Shown: in pieces, positions 35,891 through 44,929 of the stretch
Layout of the letters: each line of letters opens with the position of its first letter
How positions within the stretch are numbered: position 1 is the stretch's first letter
Assembly (NCBI GenBank): GCA_004843165.1
Contig: CP039459.1
Coordinates: 1,627,001 to 1,691,000 of the forward strand
Source of the DNA: Acetobacteraceae bacterium
GTDB taxonomy: Bacteria; Pseudomonadota; Alphaproteobacteria; Acetobacterales; Acetobacteraceae
DNA: 64,000 bases
Direction: 5' to 3'
Translations under genes and position numbers: made by a program
The notes under the pieces: generated by a model
Told to the model about the DNA's origin: nothing
The model's input: the letters and a program-made list of their open reading frames with translations, nothing else
The model's database searches: none

Positions 35891-36025
35891 ATGATTGACG
35901 CAGAAGATATTTATCTCATTCAAGCGAGCGAAATTCTTGCTATTCAAAAACGTGAGTGGCAAGCCGCTTTAACAGGAGAGTTCAGCCCAGAAATTCTCTC
36001 AATTTCGCTGGAGGTTGAGGAATGA
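35891..36025 (+). CDS. 44-residue ORF translationally coupled to the GH32 gene
   Basis: The frame encodes 44 residues (MIDAEDIYLIQASEILAIQK then a polar acidic tail ending LEVEE). Its TGA overlaps the ATG of the GH32 gene as ATGA, the sign of coupled translation. It has no membrane segment or recognised domain. The RBS is weak, AGGA about 13 bases upstream. It may be a small protein or a leader. The strong GGAGG for the next gene lies inside its last codons. Confidence 0.5.
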   Translation: MIDAEDIYLIQASEILAIQKREWQAALTGEFSPEILSISLEVEE

Positions 36026-37554
36026 GAATAGGACATTCTCTTCGGGCGTTAGAAGATTTGCGGACAGGTCTTTCTGTATCGTCTTATTATCCTTTTTATC
36101 ATGCGACAGCCTTGCCTCATGCGACATCGCCTTTATGGGTAAGTGATCCGCAAAATATTCTTTTTGATGAAAAGAAAAAGATTTTAAGGGCATGGCATTT
36201 GGCAAGGCCAAGTGATGCCATAGAAACAAGCTGTATTTCGCAATGGATTGAAAGTGTTTCTTTTAATCGGGGTGTTTCTTGGATACCAATGCAGAAATTC
36301 CTTTTCCCCTGCAAGAATGATATTACAGGTTTTTTTGGCGGCTGCGTTGTTCGAGATTGGCAGGATAGTGCTGGTTTTGGAAATGGTGCTGTTCTGTATT
36401 TTGTGACCGTAGAGACTTCACAAGGTCAAAAAGTCCTAAGGTATTGGGCAAAGGATTTTGGTGAAAGACCTGTTTTTGATCAGATCATTTTTGAACAAAC
36501 AAAATCGCAACGTGACATCGGTCAGGCGTTAAGGGATTTTCGTGTTCATTGGGATGGTCAGCAATGGGTTGCTGTTATTACGCTATCTTATGGCATGTCT
36601 TTCTACGGCTCTTTAGATACGAAGACATGGAAAAGACATTCTCTTTGGATGGCGCCGGATCACCGTGTAGATCAAAATGGCGGTCTCGAAGCGCCTGTGT
36701 TCTTACCGGTTTCTATTGAAGGTGAAGCGCAAAAAAAATATCTTTTAATTTATGCGGATCATCTGGAAGCTTCAGGGAAGATTTATGGTGTTATCGGTGA
36801 TTGGGACGGTAAGATTTTTAGAGATTTGACGAAGCCGCAACGGCTTGATTTTGGCGCGGATACATATGCCCCAAATTGCTCCATTGATCCGAGATCTGGA
36901 AAGCTTTACCTACAAAGCTGGATGGGAAATTGGAGCTATGTGCAATATATGCCTTTTAAAGGCTTTTCGAATGCGGAAACATTATTGCGAGAGGTTTTTG
37001 TTCGAAAAGAAGTGGAAAGCTACAAGATTTATACGCTTCCGCATAAAAATCAGGATGATATTTTTTCGACAAGCTTGAAATTACCAACGCAGGAAATTAC
37101 GCCAGAATGTTCTTTTGATTTTCAACAATCAAAACCGGGATGTGCTTATAAAGTAGAACTCTCTTTAAAGCGTATTGGTGGCATATGGCCTGAGAAAATA
37201 TATTTTTCGCTTGCAGGAAGTTCTCAAACTAAGGAAAAGGCTATGATCTTTGAGATTCTTCCGAAAGTGAATGTCTGCAAGATTTTACGTCAAAAGGGGG
37301 CGATTTCCTTTCCAAAGGAAATGAGTGAAGAGGCGCTAAGGCTTTGGAAGGCGGAGCATGTTCTGCCTTTAAGAGAACATGAGGGGCTTTTAAGGCTTGT
37401 TTTTTATGTGGATGCTTTTTCTTTAGAGCTTTTCTGTCCTGAAGCTGGAACTGTCGCAACAAATCTCTTTTTCCCAAAAAAAGGAAAGCAAAAACTTTTC
37501 TTAAGTTGTGAAGATCACAAGGTTGAGGCTTCTGTTATGTTAAAACGTGTTTAA
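36022..37554 (+). CDS. GH32 family beta-fructosidase (levanase/invertase-like)
   Basis: A 510-residue protein with the five-bladed GH32 pattern. The nucleophile region is WVSDPQN (Asp42), the middle acid RDFRVHWDG (Asp172) replaces the usual RDP by RDF, and the acid/base region is GLEAPVF (Glu223, normally EC). DFGADTYAP (276-284) and WMGNWSY (300-306) are standard. A C-terminal beta-sandwich follows. There is no signal peptide, so it should act in the cytoplasm on sucrose, levan or fructo-oligosaccharides, if it is active at all. Start is fixed by GGAGG and the ATGA overlap. Fructan or sucrose use fits a sugar-feeding host lifestyle. Confidence 0.85.
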   Translation: MRIGHSLRALEDLRTGLSVSSYYPFYHATALPHATSPLWVSDPQNILFDEKKKILRAWHLARPSDAIETSCISQWIESVSFNRGVSWIPMQKFLFPCKNDITGFFGGCVVRDWQDSAGFGNGAVLYFVTVETSQGQKVLRYWAKDFGERPVFDQIIFEQTKSQRDIGQALRDFRVHWDGQQWVAVITLSYGMSFYGSLDTKTWKRHSLWMAPDHRVDQNGGLEAPVFLPVSIEGEAQKKYLLIYADHLEASGKIYGVIGDWDGKIFRDLTKPQRLDFGADTYAPNCSIDPRSGKLYLQSWMGNWSYVQYMPFKGFSNAETLLREVFVRKEVESYKIYTLPHKNQDDIFSTSLKLPTQEITPECSFDFQQSKPGCAYKVELSLKRIGGIWPEKIYFSLAGSSQTKEKAMIFEILPKVNVCKILRQKGAISFPKEMSEEALRLWKAEHVLPLREHEGLLRLVFYVDAFSLELFCPEAGTVATNLFFPKKGKQKLFLSCEDHKVEASVMLKRV

Positions 37555-37578
37555 TTCTTTCTGCTTTAGGAAAATGCC

Positions 37579-38211
37579 ATGCTCTCATCTTTAATTGCTT
37601 TTATTTTAACGGCAGGCCCACTGATGATGACGCCTGGACTTGAGACAGCTTTGGTGTTGAGAACATCCATCTCAGAAAGCTATAGAGCAGGTTTTGCCGT
37701 TGTGTTGGGGATTTGTATTGCTGTTGGTTTTTGGGGGAGTGCCGCCGCCTTTGGCTTAACAGCTTTGATCGCAGGCTCTCCTTTTGGATTTTTCCTTTTG
37801 AAAATCACAGGGGCAATTTTTTTGGCCTATTTAGGCATTAATTTATTACGTAAGCCGCATACATCTTTGTTTGATGTGGTTGAGGTAAAAGAGTTTCCTA
37901 AAAATCTTATTTTAAACGGCATTCGAAATGGTTTTACGACAACTTTATGCAATCCCGGTTTTGCTTTGGTCGTTTTGGCGCTCTTTCCTCAATTTGTCCC
38001 ACAACAGACAAATGTTACCATGTTTGTTCTCATGGAGACGGCCATTCAAATTATTTTAGCGGCTTTGTGGTTCGGTACACTTGTTATGGGCGGTATCCCT
38101 TTAAGATCCTTGTTGGGGCGGCCCGCTATTATTAAGAATTTTGACCGTTTAACCGGGGTTCTTTTCTTAATTTTTGGGATTTTACTTCTTTTAATGACCC
38201 GTCCCAGTTAA
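37579..38211 (+). CDS. LysE/RhtB family amino-acid exporter
   Basis: A 210-residue membrane protein with six hydrophobic segments. The opening SLIAFILTAGPLMMTPGLETALVL and TTLCNPGFALVVLALFPQF match the LysE/RhtB exporter family. The substrate (an amino acid or related compound) is not predictable. AGGA precedes the ATG. It follows the GH32 gene by 24 bases and may be co-transcribed, though no functional link is clear. The next gene is convergent, and the stop codons are three bases apart with no terminator visible. Confidence 0.85.
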   Translation: MLSSLIAFILTAGPLMMTPGLETALVLRTSISESYRAGFAVVLGICIAVGFWGSAAAFGLTALIAGSPFGFFLLKITGAIFLAYLGINLLRKPHTSLFDVVEVKEFPKNLILNGIRNGFTTTLCNPGFALVVLALFPQFVPQQTNVTMFVLMETAIQIILAALWFGTLVMGGIPLRSLLGRPAIIKNFDRLTGVLFLIFGILLLLMTRPS

Positions 38212-38214
38212 AAA

Positions 38215-38670
38215 TTATTTTTTAGCGTCTGGAAGTTTTGGAAGATTCTTGACAACAAATTTTACAAAGCGATTGACAGATAAAATGGCACTTGGGTTTG
38301 TCTGCCGTTTAAAACTTGCTTTGAAATGGATGGCATAGCGTCCGGCCGCTTGGAGGGCATTCTGAGCTCTTTTCGGATCATTTAAAGATAAATGTGCTGG
38401 AAAAGTTTTTTGACCTTTAAGCACATCCGAAAAAATATTTTCCCATGATTGCTCTAAGGAGCCGCGATTTATTGTCGGACTGGTTTGTCGTGCAAGCTCG
38501 AAAATAAAGCTCCCAGCAAGAAAAATTTGAGAATCCGGATGGGGGATTGGGTTCTCTTCGAGCAGCTCAATCAAAAACTGTCGAATTTCTGTTATAGGTA
38601 AGTTTTTGAGGTCTAATTTCTTTTGATAAATATAAGAAAAAGCTTGCTCTTCAGCGGGAATAAGGGACAT
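38215..38670 (-). CDS. conserved-looking protein of unknown function
   Basis: A 151-residue, mainly helical polar protein without signal peptide or membrane segment. I do not recognise it. It has an early acidic helix (ITEIRQFLIELLEE) and a basic C-terminal half (FKASFKRQTNPSAILSV, VKFVVKNLPKLPDAKK). It reads convergently to the LysE gene and is separated from the lipoprotein gene by 36 bases. Confidence 0.5.
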   Translation of the reverse strand: MSLIPAEEQAFSYIYQKKLDLKNLPITEIRQFLIELLEENPIPHPDSQIFLAGSFIFELARQTSPTINRGSLEQSWENIFSDVLKGQKTFPAHLSLNDPKRAQNALQAAGRYAIHFKASFKRQTNPSAILSVNRFVKFVVKNLPKLPDAKK

Positions 38671-38706
38671 TTAAGCCTCATTTTTCAAAAAATATTAAAA
38701 AGAGCG

Positions 38707-38940
38707 TTAGGACTTACCGAAAAGAATGTTCGGCGTGTACGGCGCTGGATCGGCTATTGGGAGCTCAAGCTTTTGCCCTTGCGTTAAGTGTGTAGGCGGT
38801 GAGACATGCGGTGAATTCTTGACAAAGCCATAGCCGTCCGTTGAAAGCCCAACATGGGAGGGTTGCATCGAACAGGCGAGGAGAAAAAAGCCCGGTAAGA
38901 GCCATAATATTTTTAGAAAACAAACCGGGCTTTTAAACAT
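38707..38940 (-). CDS. small lipoprotein
   Basis: A 77-residue protein with a hydrophobic start and lipobox-like FFLLAC at residue 23, then a polar proline-rich mature part ending NILFGKS. It is probably an envelope lipoprotein of unknown role. Its ATG overlaps the mrp stop by one base, so it is translated after mrp from the same mRNA. Confidence 0.6.
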   Translation of the reverse strand: MFKSPVCFLKILWLLPGFFLLACSMQPSHVGLSTDGYGFVKNSPHVSPPTHLTQGQKLELPIADPAPYTPNILFGKS

Positions 38941-40142
38941 TATTTTACACTTCGAATATGTTCAGCCAAACCTTCTGCAATTTTTAGATAGGCTTTGGCT
39001 TCTGGGCCTTCAGGTTCAGAAAGGACAATTGGATGTCCATCATCTGATTTGACACGAATATTTTTAGAAAGTGGAATAGCGCCCAAGAAAGGAATGCCAA
39101 GATTCTCAGCTTCTTTTTTAGCACCGTCCTGCCCAAAAATATCTGTTTCCTTACCACAATGTGAACAATGGAAAATGCTCATATTCTCAATGAGACCAAG
39201 CAATGGAATATTGACTTGATTATAAAGTTCTGCAGAGCGGCGTGTATCAAGAAGGGCAATATCCTGAGGGGTACTTACCAAGACAGATCCGCCTTTTTTA
39301 AGGAGTTCTGCCAATTTCTGAGTAATGGTCAGATGAGCGTCCCCCGTTCCCGGCGGCATATCAATCACAAGAACATCAAGCTCTCCCCATTCAATTTCCT
39401 GTAAGAATTGGGTAAGAGCGCCCATGACCATAGGGCCACGCCAAATGACAGCTTGCTTGTCATCAATCATGTAGGAAAGAGACATTGTTTTCATGCCAAG
39501 CGCTTCGACAGGGTGCGGTTTACCTTCAATCACGGGCACTTTGACTTTGGTGCCTAACATTTTTGAAAGAGAAGGGCCGTAAATATCTGCATCTAAAACG
39601 CCGACTTTTAAACCTGATTTAGAAAGGGCACAGGCAAGATTGATTGCCGTGGTTGATTTACCAACACCGCCTTTTCCTGATCCAACCGTAATAGCACATT
39701 TAATACCAGAAAGCTGAGGAATCTCTGTGGGTTCTGGTGCTTTTTTAGGTGCAGTGCTACTGCATCCGCCAGAGGAACCGCAAGAGCCACAGCCTCCGCT
39801 GCCACATCCGCCGCCAGCAGGTTCATTCTCGAAAGAAGGCACATCTTGATGCAAGTGTTGTTCTTGAGGAGCGCCTTGCGGTGCATGGGCGGATTTTCGG
39901 GTAAAAGAGATGGAAACTGCTGAAATGCCGGGATAATCGGAAAGCTTTTCTTGGGCTTTTTTCTGCAACGCAGGCAATTTTGAGAGATTTTCTGGCAAAA
40001 CTTGTAGGGCGATGTGAAGATTAGCGTCTCTTAAAGAAGAGCCTGCCAAATCACAGATGTCTAAGATACCAAGATCCTTAAGCGTCGTATGAATATGGGT
40101 TTCTAAAGGATTAGGCGTATTTTGGGGAGAATTTTGTATCAT
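38940..40142 (-). CDS. mrp: Mrp/ApbC iron-sulfur cluster carrier ATPase
   Basis: A 400-residue protein. The N-terminal MIP18/DUF59-like domain (residues 1-90) is followed by a Gly/Cys-rich linker (genomic 39762-39818) with four cysteines, then the P-loop domain with TVGSGKGGVGKSTTAINLA, DADIYGPS, DVLVIDMPPGTGD and the cluster cysteines in FHCSHCGK. Mrp/ApbC proteins carry Fe-S clusters to target enzymes. The linker is unusual. The frame opens at a TTG at 40160, but the ATG at 40142 is preferred. A perfect TTGACA at 40268-40273 on this strand may be its -35 box. Confidence 0.92.
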   Translation of the reverse strand: MIQNSPQNTPNPLETHIHTTLKDLGILDICDLAGSSLRDANLHIALQVLPENLSKLPALQKKAQEKLSDYPGISAVSISFTRKSAHAPQGAPQEQHLHQDVPSFENEPAGGGCGSGGCGSCGSSGGCSSTAPKKAPEPTEIPQLSGIKCAITVGSGKGGVGKSTTAINLACALSKSGLKVGVLDADIYGPSLSKMLGTKVKVPVIEGKPHPVEALGMKTMSLSYMIDDKQAVIWRGPMVMGALTQFLQEIEWGELDVLVIDMPPGTGDAHLTITQKLAELLKKGGSVLVSTPQDIALLDTRRSAELYNQVNIPLLGLIENMSIFHCSHCGKETDIFGQDGAKKEAENLGIPFLGAIPLSKNIRVKSDDGHPIVLSEPEGPEAKAYLKIAEGLAEHIRSVK

Positions 40143-40288
40143 GATCTTAATACCTAGCAATTTTTCCCCTTTTTTTAAAGGAGAAGTTTCTTTTCTGAGG
40201 GGAAACTCTAAGGGCGGAACGGTAAATCTCTGTCTTATAAGTGCGAGCTAAGAATTCAGCTTGTTTATGTCAAGAGTTTCGCAATATC

Positions 40289-40756
40289 TTAGCGCTTCAT
40301 ACCGCCAAGAATTAGGGTGGAAAAAGGGCAGGATACGCCGTGCCAAGCATCACAATCTCCGCCTTGCTGTCTTGCGGTGATGATTTCATCATTTTTAATC
40401 TGAAATGCCAAGTCACAGGCGGCTTCTCCCATTGTTGGTGGCTGATGAACTTCAAGAATGCCGTTTTGCAAATTACCGCTTTTTAAGACGCCTTTAGCAG
40501 GAAGACCGCCATCTCCTTTTTGGGCGAGTGCACCACTGCATTGTGGAATGGAAACACGTAAATAAGCTGTAAATTCTTTTTTCTCAACGGGATTTTTTTC
40601 AAGAAAAAGAGCGGCATTATGATTTTTAAAAATCACTGTTTTATCTCGTTGTTTTTCGGGATTCTTTTTTAAGATAACGAAAAACAAAGAAAGGATAGAA
40701 ATGAAGAGGGTTAAAAGCCCAATGATGAGAGCAAAGAGTTTAAGACGCATGCCCAT
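40289..40756 (-). CDS. membrane-anchored protein of unknown function
   Basis: A 155-residue protein. A hydrophobic helix near the start (KLFALIIGLLTLFISILSLFF) precedes a polar domain with four cysteines (PQCSG, AACDLAF, GGDCDAW, VSCPFS) that could form disulfides in the periplasm. The family is not recognised. AAGGA five bases before the ATG at 40756 supports this start, which lies inside the end of the DnaJ-like gene (16-base overlap), so the two are coupled. Confidence 0.6.
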   Translation of the reverse strand: MGMRLKLFALIIGLLTLFISILSLFFVILKKNPEKQRDKTVIFKNHNAALFLEKNPVEKKEFTAYLRVSIPQCSGALAQKGDGGLPAKGVLKSGNLQNGILEVHQPPTMGEAACDLAFQIKNDEIITARQQGGDCDAWHGVSCPFSTLILGGMKR

Positions 40757-41579
40757 TCCGTTCCTTTTTAATATGATCCCACGCATTATTAATGCGTTGC
40801 GCACGGTCTCTGAAGGTTTTTTCCTGCTCTTTTGTCAGAATTTTTTGCTGTAAAATGTCAGGATGGTATTTTTTCATTAAAACTTTCCAGCGGATACGGA
40901 TTGTTTCTAAATCCGCTTCGTGAGGAACGCCTAAAATACGATAGGCGTTAATATCTGAAATATTGTTTTCCGGTGGCAAAATACCTAGAGAGGCTCTTTT
41001 CCAAGCTGTTTCTGAAAGGTGGAAGGCTTTGTGCACCCGTTTTAGAAAATCCTTTTCAGCAGGGTGAAGCGGCATATTTTTTTCAAGATCTGCACGTGCG
41101 ATGTGAAAAAGGAGAAAAAGCACAGGCTCCAGAGGCTGGGGATTATCTTTAAAGGCTTCTCCGATTTCAACCGCATAGCGCTCAAAATCGTCTGTGCGCT
41201 CACGTGCTTTGTCAAAGGCTTTGGCAATTGCAGAAAGTTGCTCTGGAGGAACATTAATGGCGTTTTTAAAAGCTTCAATTTCAGAATTATTTACAGGACC
41301 GTCTATTTTAGCGATTTTAGCGCTTAGAACGAGGCTGGCGAGACCAACAAGCTGTTCTTTCTTTCCAAACAAGGCAGCAATCTTTACTGCGGAAAAAAAA
41401 GTCGCTCCTTGGGGATCTGCTTTGCCATAGGAAGGAAAGTTTTTTCCCCAGCCTGCCGGAGAGGAGAGCAATTTATCATTATCTGCACGGGCCCCGAGGA
41501 GAAAGCCGACGATCCCGCCAACAGGACCGCCTGCGGCAATCCCAGCGGCTGTTCCAAAAAGCTTACCCCAGACTGTCAT
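40740..41579 (-). CDS. TerB-DnaJ protein, DjlA-like co-chaperone
   Basis: A 279-residue protein. The glycine-rich N-terminal hydrophobic segment (AAGIAAGGPVGGIVGFLLG) is a possible anchor. A TerB-like helical domain follows (about 60-180), then a C-terminal J domain with the HPD motif in MKKYHPDIL. This is the DjlA order, in which the J domain stimulates DnaK ATPase near the membrane. It is coupled at both ends: its ATG overlaps the ribbon-helix-helix gene stop, and its own end overlaps the next gene. Confidence 0.85.
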   Translation of the reverse strand: MTVWGKLFGTAAGIAAGGPVGGIVGFLLGARADNDKLLSSPAGWGKNFPSYGKADPQGATFFSAVKIAALFGKKEQLVGLASLVLSAKIAKIDGPVNNSEIEAFKNAINVPPEQLSAIAKAFDKARERTDDFERYAVEIGEAFKDNPQPLEPVLFLLFHIARADLEKNMPLHPAEKDFLKRVHKAFHLSETAWKRASLGILPPENNISDINAYRILGVPHEADLETIRIRWKVLMKKYHPDILQQKILTKEQEKTFRDRAQRINNAWDHIKKERNGHAS

Positions 41580-41857
41580 GATTCATATTTTCCTAAAGAT
41601 GTATGTTTATTGGCAGATAAAAAAGCCTCTTCCAGAGCCTTTAAACGAAGGGTGGAGGTAAGGGGGCGACCCTCCCGTTGATGAGAATCAATGTTACTGA
41701 TGAATTTTGAAAGCGCTATTTTTTTGCGTTGTGCGGCAGATTCGAGAATATCCCAAAATTCTTTTTCAAGAGCGATGGAAGTCGCATGTCCGCTGATGGA
41801 CAGACTTCTTTTTTGGAGGTGAGAGGCATTTCCCCCCTTTTTTTTTGAAAATGGCAT
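41576..41857 (-). CDS. ribbon-helix-helix protein (RHH_4-like)
   Basis: A 93-residue basic protein. The core SLSISGHATSIALEKEFWDIL followed by ISNIDSHQREGRPLTSTLR matches the alphaproteobacterial RHH_4 family of small DNA-binding proteins. No toxin gene is next to it, so an antitoxin role is not supported. The frame extends to 41893, but the ATG at 41857 begins with MPFSKKKGG, typical of the family. It is coupled by ATGA to the TerB-DnaJ gene. Confidence 0.78.
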   Translation of the reverse strand: MPFSKKKGGNASHLQKRSLSISGHATSIALEKEFWDILESAAQRKKIALSKFISNIDSHQREGRPLTSTLRLKALEEAFLSANKHTSLGKYES

Positions 41858-42045
41858 AAGAATTATATTCTGAACCTGATAAAAGGTGCGCAAAAAGATA
41901 GGATAGACTTACTTTTGAGCATAGGATAAAATTTTAAACCCTAAAGGGGAAGACAATTTATCAGAACTCCCCTAAACTTTACATTTATTTAGCGTAACCA
42001 TAAATAGGCGATATTAGATCTCATTTTTAAGGGGAAAACATTTCA

Positions 42046-42777
42046 ATGGCTGTTGTTGAACTACCAGGAGAAGACCTCTCAGCAATTGTTCTGAGATCCC
42101 TTGAATATCTTGGCGTATCTTTGCCGGGACAGGCTGTTTCTATAGATGAGGCCTCTGCAGCATTGGCGCGTACTCTGGAAGAGGAATGCAGTGACCGAAC
42201 GCCGGAGGAGGCATTGGAACGGGCAGAAAAAGTTGGTGCTGTGAAGCGGGTTGGAAAATCCAAAGATGAGCTGACACCACAATTTTTTCCCCTTTTACTA
42301 TGGCCCAGCAGTGGGGCATTTTTTCGCCATCATTCTCTTGTGCCCGATCAGTCAAATGAGGAGATTTATCTTAAGGCTGAGGCATTGGCCTCTAAGATTC
42401 TTTTACTGCTTGTAACTGCGGCACTTGAAGGAAAGACACTTCTTGATACAGCGCTTATTAAAAAATTAGCATTAGAAGAAAACTGGTTTTTAAGCGATTT
42501 TTCACAGAAAACTTTATGGCTTTTAAAGCAGGTACTGGCTGTGCCTATCCTCAAAGACGGGACAAGGACAAGAGGACATATTCCGCCATTACTTTCTCTT
42601 TTGCATGATAAAGAGTTTCTTTACCCGGAAGGCGGACTTTCCCAATTATGCACGCAAGAGGGATGGGTAGCGTTATCCCCTGATGAAAGACGTAAACAAT
42701 TAAAGCTCTTATGGAATGAAATTTATGAATTTCCTTACTGGAAATCACTTCCAGCGGCTTTAGGTGTAACCAAATAA
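42046..42777 (+). CDS. protein of unknown function
   Basis: A 243-residue acidic protein, helical throughout, with no signal peptide or clear membrane segment. I do not recognise a family. It carries a Trp/Phe-rich middle (PLLLWPSSGAFFRHH) and an LLSLLHDKEF segment. AAGGGG precedes the ATG. The 190 bases upstream include an AGGGGA/TCCCCT inverted pair (41946-41973) and AT-rich sequence but no clear promoter. The next gene, also unknown, follows by 47 bases. Confidence 0.55.
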   Translation: MAVVELPGEDLSAIVLRSLEYLGVSLPGQAVSIDEASAALARTLEEECSDRTPEEALERAEKVGAVKRVGKSKDELTPQFFPLLLWPSSGAFFRHHSLVPDQSNEEIYLKAEALASKILLLLVTAALEGKTLLDTALIKKLALEENWFLSDFSQKTLWLLKQVLAVPILKDGTRTRGHIPPLLSLLHDKEFLYPEGGLSQLCTQEGWVALSPDERRKQLKLLWNEIYEFPYWKSLPAALGVTK

Positions 42778-42824
42778 TCTTAGAAAACACAGAAATATTA
42801 CAGATGTTGAAAGTAGAGTTTTAA

Positions 42825-43283
42825 ATGTCCTCAGATGTACAAATGGACATCGAGCGTCTCGGTTATTTGGGAGATGCTAATTTTATTGAGAAGATTCTAA
42901 AAACGTTTTTTTTGGAAATAGAAGAAAAACTTTTAAAATGGCAAAAAGAAGGTGTTTCAGAGGAGGTTGCTCGCCATTCCGTAAATGAATCTATTGCGAA
43001 TATTGCTAAAATTTTTAAGGGTGAAAACCCTGCGTATCTTTCAATGCCAGCATGGAACGGCGAGCCGCTCGCATTTTGGATTAAAAAGAATGTTGATCTG
43101 CCATTTCCGGAAGGTGTGGATGGGCTAGAGATTATTGACGCTTATTTTACCATTTTAACGGCAACTTTTATGCAGGGCTGGCAAGCTTATCAAATGAAAA
43201 AGCTAGATGCAGCGCAGTGGGGAGACTGGACAGGTGCTATGCGTCGAAAAATGCGCTTGCAGCTTATAGGGGCTCCCGGATAA
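42825..43283 (+). CDS. protein of unknown function
   Basis: A 152-residue soluble protein with several amphipathic helices (IEKILKTFFLEIEEKLLKW) and an aromatic-rich C-terminus (MQGWQAYQMKK). I do not recognise it. It lies between the other unknown gene and the secreted adenosine deaminase, 29 bases upstream of the latter, and may belong to the same transcript. Confidence 0.5.
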   Translation: MSSDVQMDIERLGYLGDANFIEKILKTFFLEIEEKLLKWQKEGVSEEVARHSVNESIANIAKIFKGENPAYLSMPAWNGEPLAFWIKKNVDLPFPEGVDGLEIIDAYFTILTATFMQGWQAYQMKKLDAAQWGDWTGAMRRKMRLQLIGAPG

Positions 43284-43312
43284 GAACGTTATTTTTAGGA
43301 AAAGAGAGATTG

Positions 43313-44929
43313 ATGCGCCTTTTTTATCAAAAAACTTTTCGCTTTTTCATATCCTCTTTTCCATTGCTTGGTTTTTCTGTTTTGTCGCCTATCGTTGGGC
43401 AGGCGAGGCCTACGATTGAAAAGGCGATAGAGGCCGATTTAGGTACCGATTCAGGTATGGAAGCAGTCTTAAAAGAAAATGCCACAACACCAGCAGCGCT
43501 CAGTCTCTTTTTACAAGATTTTCCAAAAGGGGCAGATCTCCATAATCATTTAATCGGTGCTGTTTATGCTGAGAGTTTTCTAAACTGGGCAGAGGCTGAC
43601 GGAAACTGTGTTCATTTAAAAACGAATGAACTTTCTGCAGAAACCTGTAAAAATCCGCTTTCAAAGGAAGAAAAATCGGCAATTTATTTAATGAATTTCC
43701 CAAAAAAACGTGAGGCACTGATTGACGTGATGTCCATGCGTCATTTTGTAGCGCATCCTCATGGGGAAACAGGGCATGACCATTTCTTTAATGCGTTTCA
43801 TCATATCGGCGTAAAAACTTACCGTACGGGTGATATGATTGCAGAGGCGCGAACCCGGGCGGCAAGAGATCATATTCAATATTTAGAATTAATGATCTCT
43901 CCGGATTTATCAGGTGCTATGGCGCAGGGGCAAAAACTTTCAGAAGTTAAAGAGGTTTCTGCTGAAAGGGTTTTTCGTCAATGGCACAAAGAAATTTCTC
44001 CATTTTTACCGTTGCGTTTAGAGCGTGCTGTTCAGGAAATTGATCAAGCACAGGCCCGGAGTGATGCGCTATTAGGATGTCATAAAAGGTCACCAAGAGA
44101 AGGATGTAAGGTTAATGCACGTTATCTCTATCAGGTGATACGCACAGCGCCTCCAAAAGAGGTTTTCTCACAACTTGCCATTGGCTACGCTCTGACTTCG
44201 AAAGATCCACGATTCGTTGGAATTAATTTTGTTGCACCGGAAGATGCGCCAATTGCTCTAAAAGATTATACACTGCACATGCAGATGTTTCATTTTTTTC
44301 ATCATCTTTATCCGCACGTTCATCTTGCTTTGCATGCGGGAGAGCTTACCAGTGAACTGGTTGGAAAGGATGCCCTTAAAGACCATATTCGCCAAGCTGT
44401 TGAGATTGCAGGGGCGGAACGTATTGGGCATGGGGTGGATATTGCCTACGAAGAAAAATCCCAACAGCTTTTAAAAGAAATGGCTAAGAAAAAGATTTTA
44501 GTGGAAATTAATTTGACTTCTAACGATGAAATTCTAGGCATAAAAGGTAAGCAGCATCCGCTTTCTCTCTATCAAAAGGCAGGTGTTCCTGTTTCTCTTT
44601 CGACAGATGATGAGGGTATATCACGTGGCGATTTGACGCAGGAATATGTCAGAGCTGTGTTTGAGCAGGGAGCCTCTTATCAAGATTTAAAGAATTTCAG
44701 TCAAACAGGTTTAGAATATGCGTTTTTAGAAGGAAAATCTCTTTGGAAAGCGCAGGTTGGCGGTATTTTCGTTTCCGCTTGTAAAAAGGCGCAAATAAAA
44801 AGGCATTTAACAGACAAGTGCCAGAAATATCTCGAAAAGAATGAAAAAGCGGCGCAGGAATGGGAGCTTGAGAAAAGATTTCAAACCTTTGAAAATCTCT
44901 ATTTATTAAAAACGGAAAAGGTGAAATGA
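43313..44929 (+). CDS. secreted adenosine deaminase-like amidohydrolase
   Basis: A 538-residue protein with a signal peptide (FRFFISSFPLLGFSVLSPIV, mature near GQARP). The catalytic motifs of adenosine deaminase are present: DLHNHLIGA (metal histidines), LHAGELT (catalytic Glu), ERIGHGVDI and STDDEGIS (metal Asp). It should deaminate adenosine or deoxyadenosine in the periplasm. The frame is open to 43217, but AGGAAAAGAGAG before the ATG at 43313 fixes the start at the signal peptide. It overlaps the next gene by four bases, tying it to nucleoside use. Confidence 0.87.
   Translation: MRLFYQKTFRFFISSFPLLGFSVLSPIVGQARPTIEKAIEADLGTDSGMEAVLKENATTPAALSLFLQDFPKGADLHNHLIGAVYAESFLNWAEADGNCVHLKTNELSAETCKNPLSKEEKSAIYLMNFPKKREALIDVMSMRHFVAHPHGETGHDHFFNAFHHIGVKTYRTGDMIAEARTRAARDHIQYLELMISPDLSGAMAQGQKLSEVKEVSAERVFRQWHKEISPFLPLRLERAVQEIDQAQARSDALLGCHKRSPREGCKVNARYLYQVIRTAPPKEVFSQLAIGYALTSKDPRFVGINFVAPEDAPIALKDYTLHMQMFHFFHHLYPHVHLALHAGELTSELVGKDALKDHIRQAVEIAGAERIGHGVDIAYEEKSQQLLKEMAKKKILVEINLTSNDEILGIKGKQHPLSLYQKAGVPVSLSTDDEGISRGDLTQEYVRAVFEQGASYQDLKNFSQTGLEYAFLEGKSLWKAQVGGIFVSACKKAQIKRHLTDKCQKYLEKNEKAAQEWELEKRFQTFENLYLLKTEKVK

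Noticed and set aside
41576-41857. Ribbon-helix-helix gene as an antitoxin
   Set aside because: No toxin gene adjoins it and the sequence fits the stand-alone RHH_4 family.
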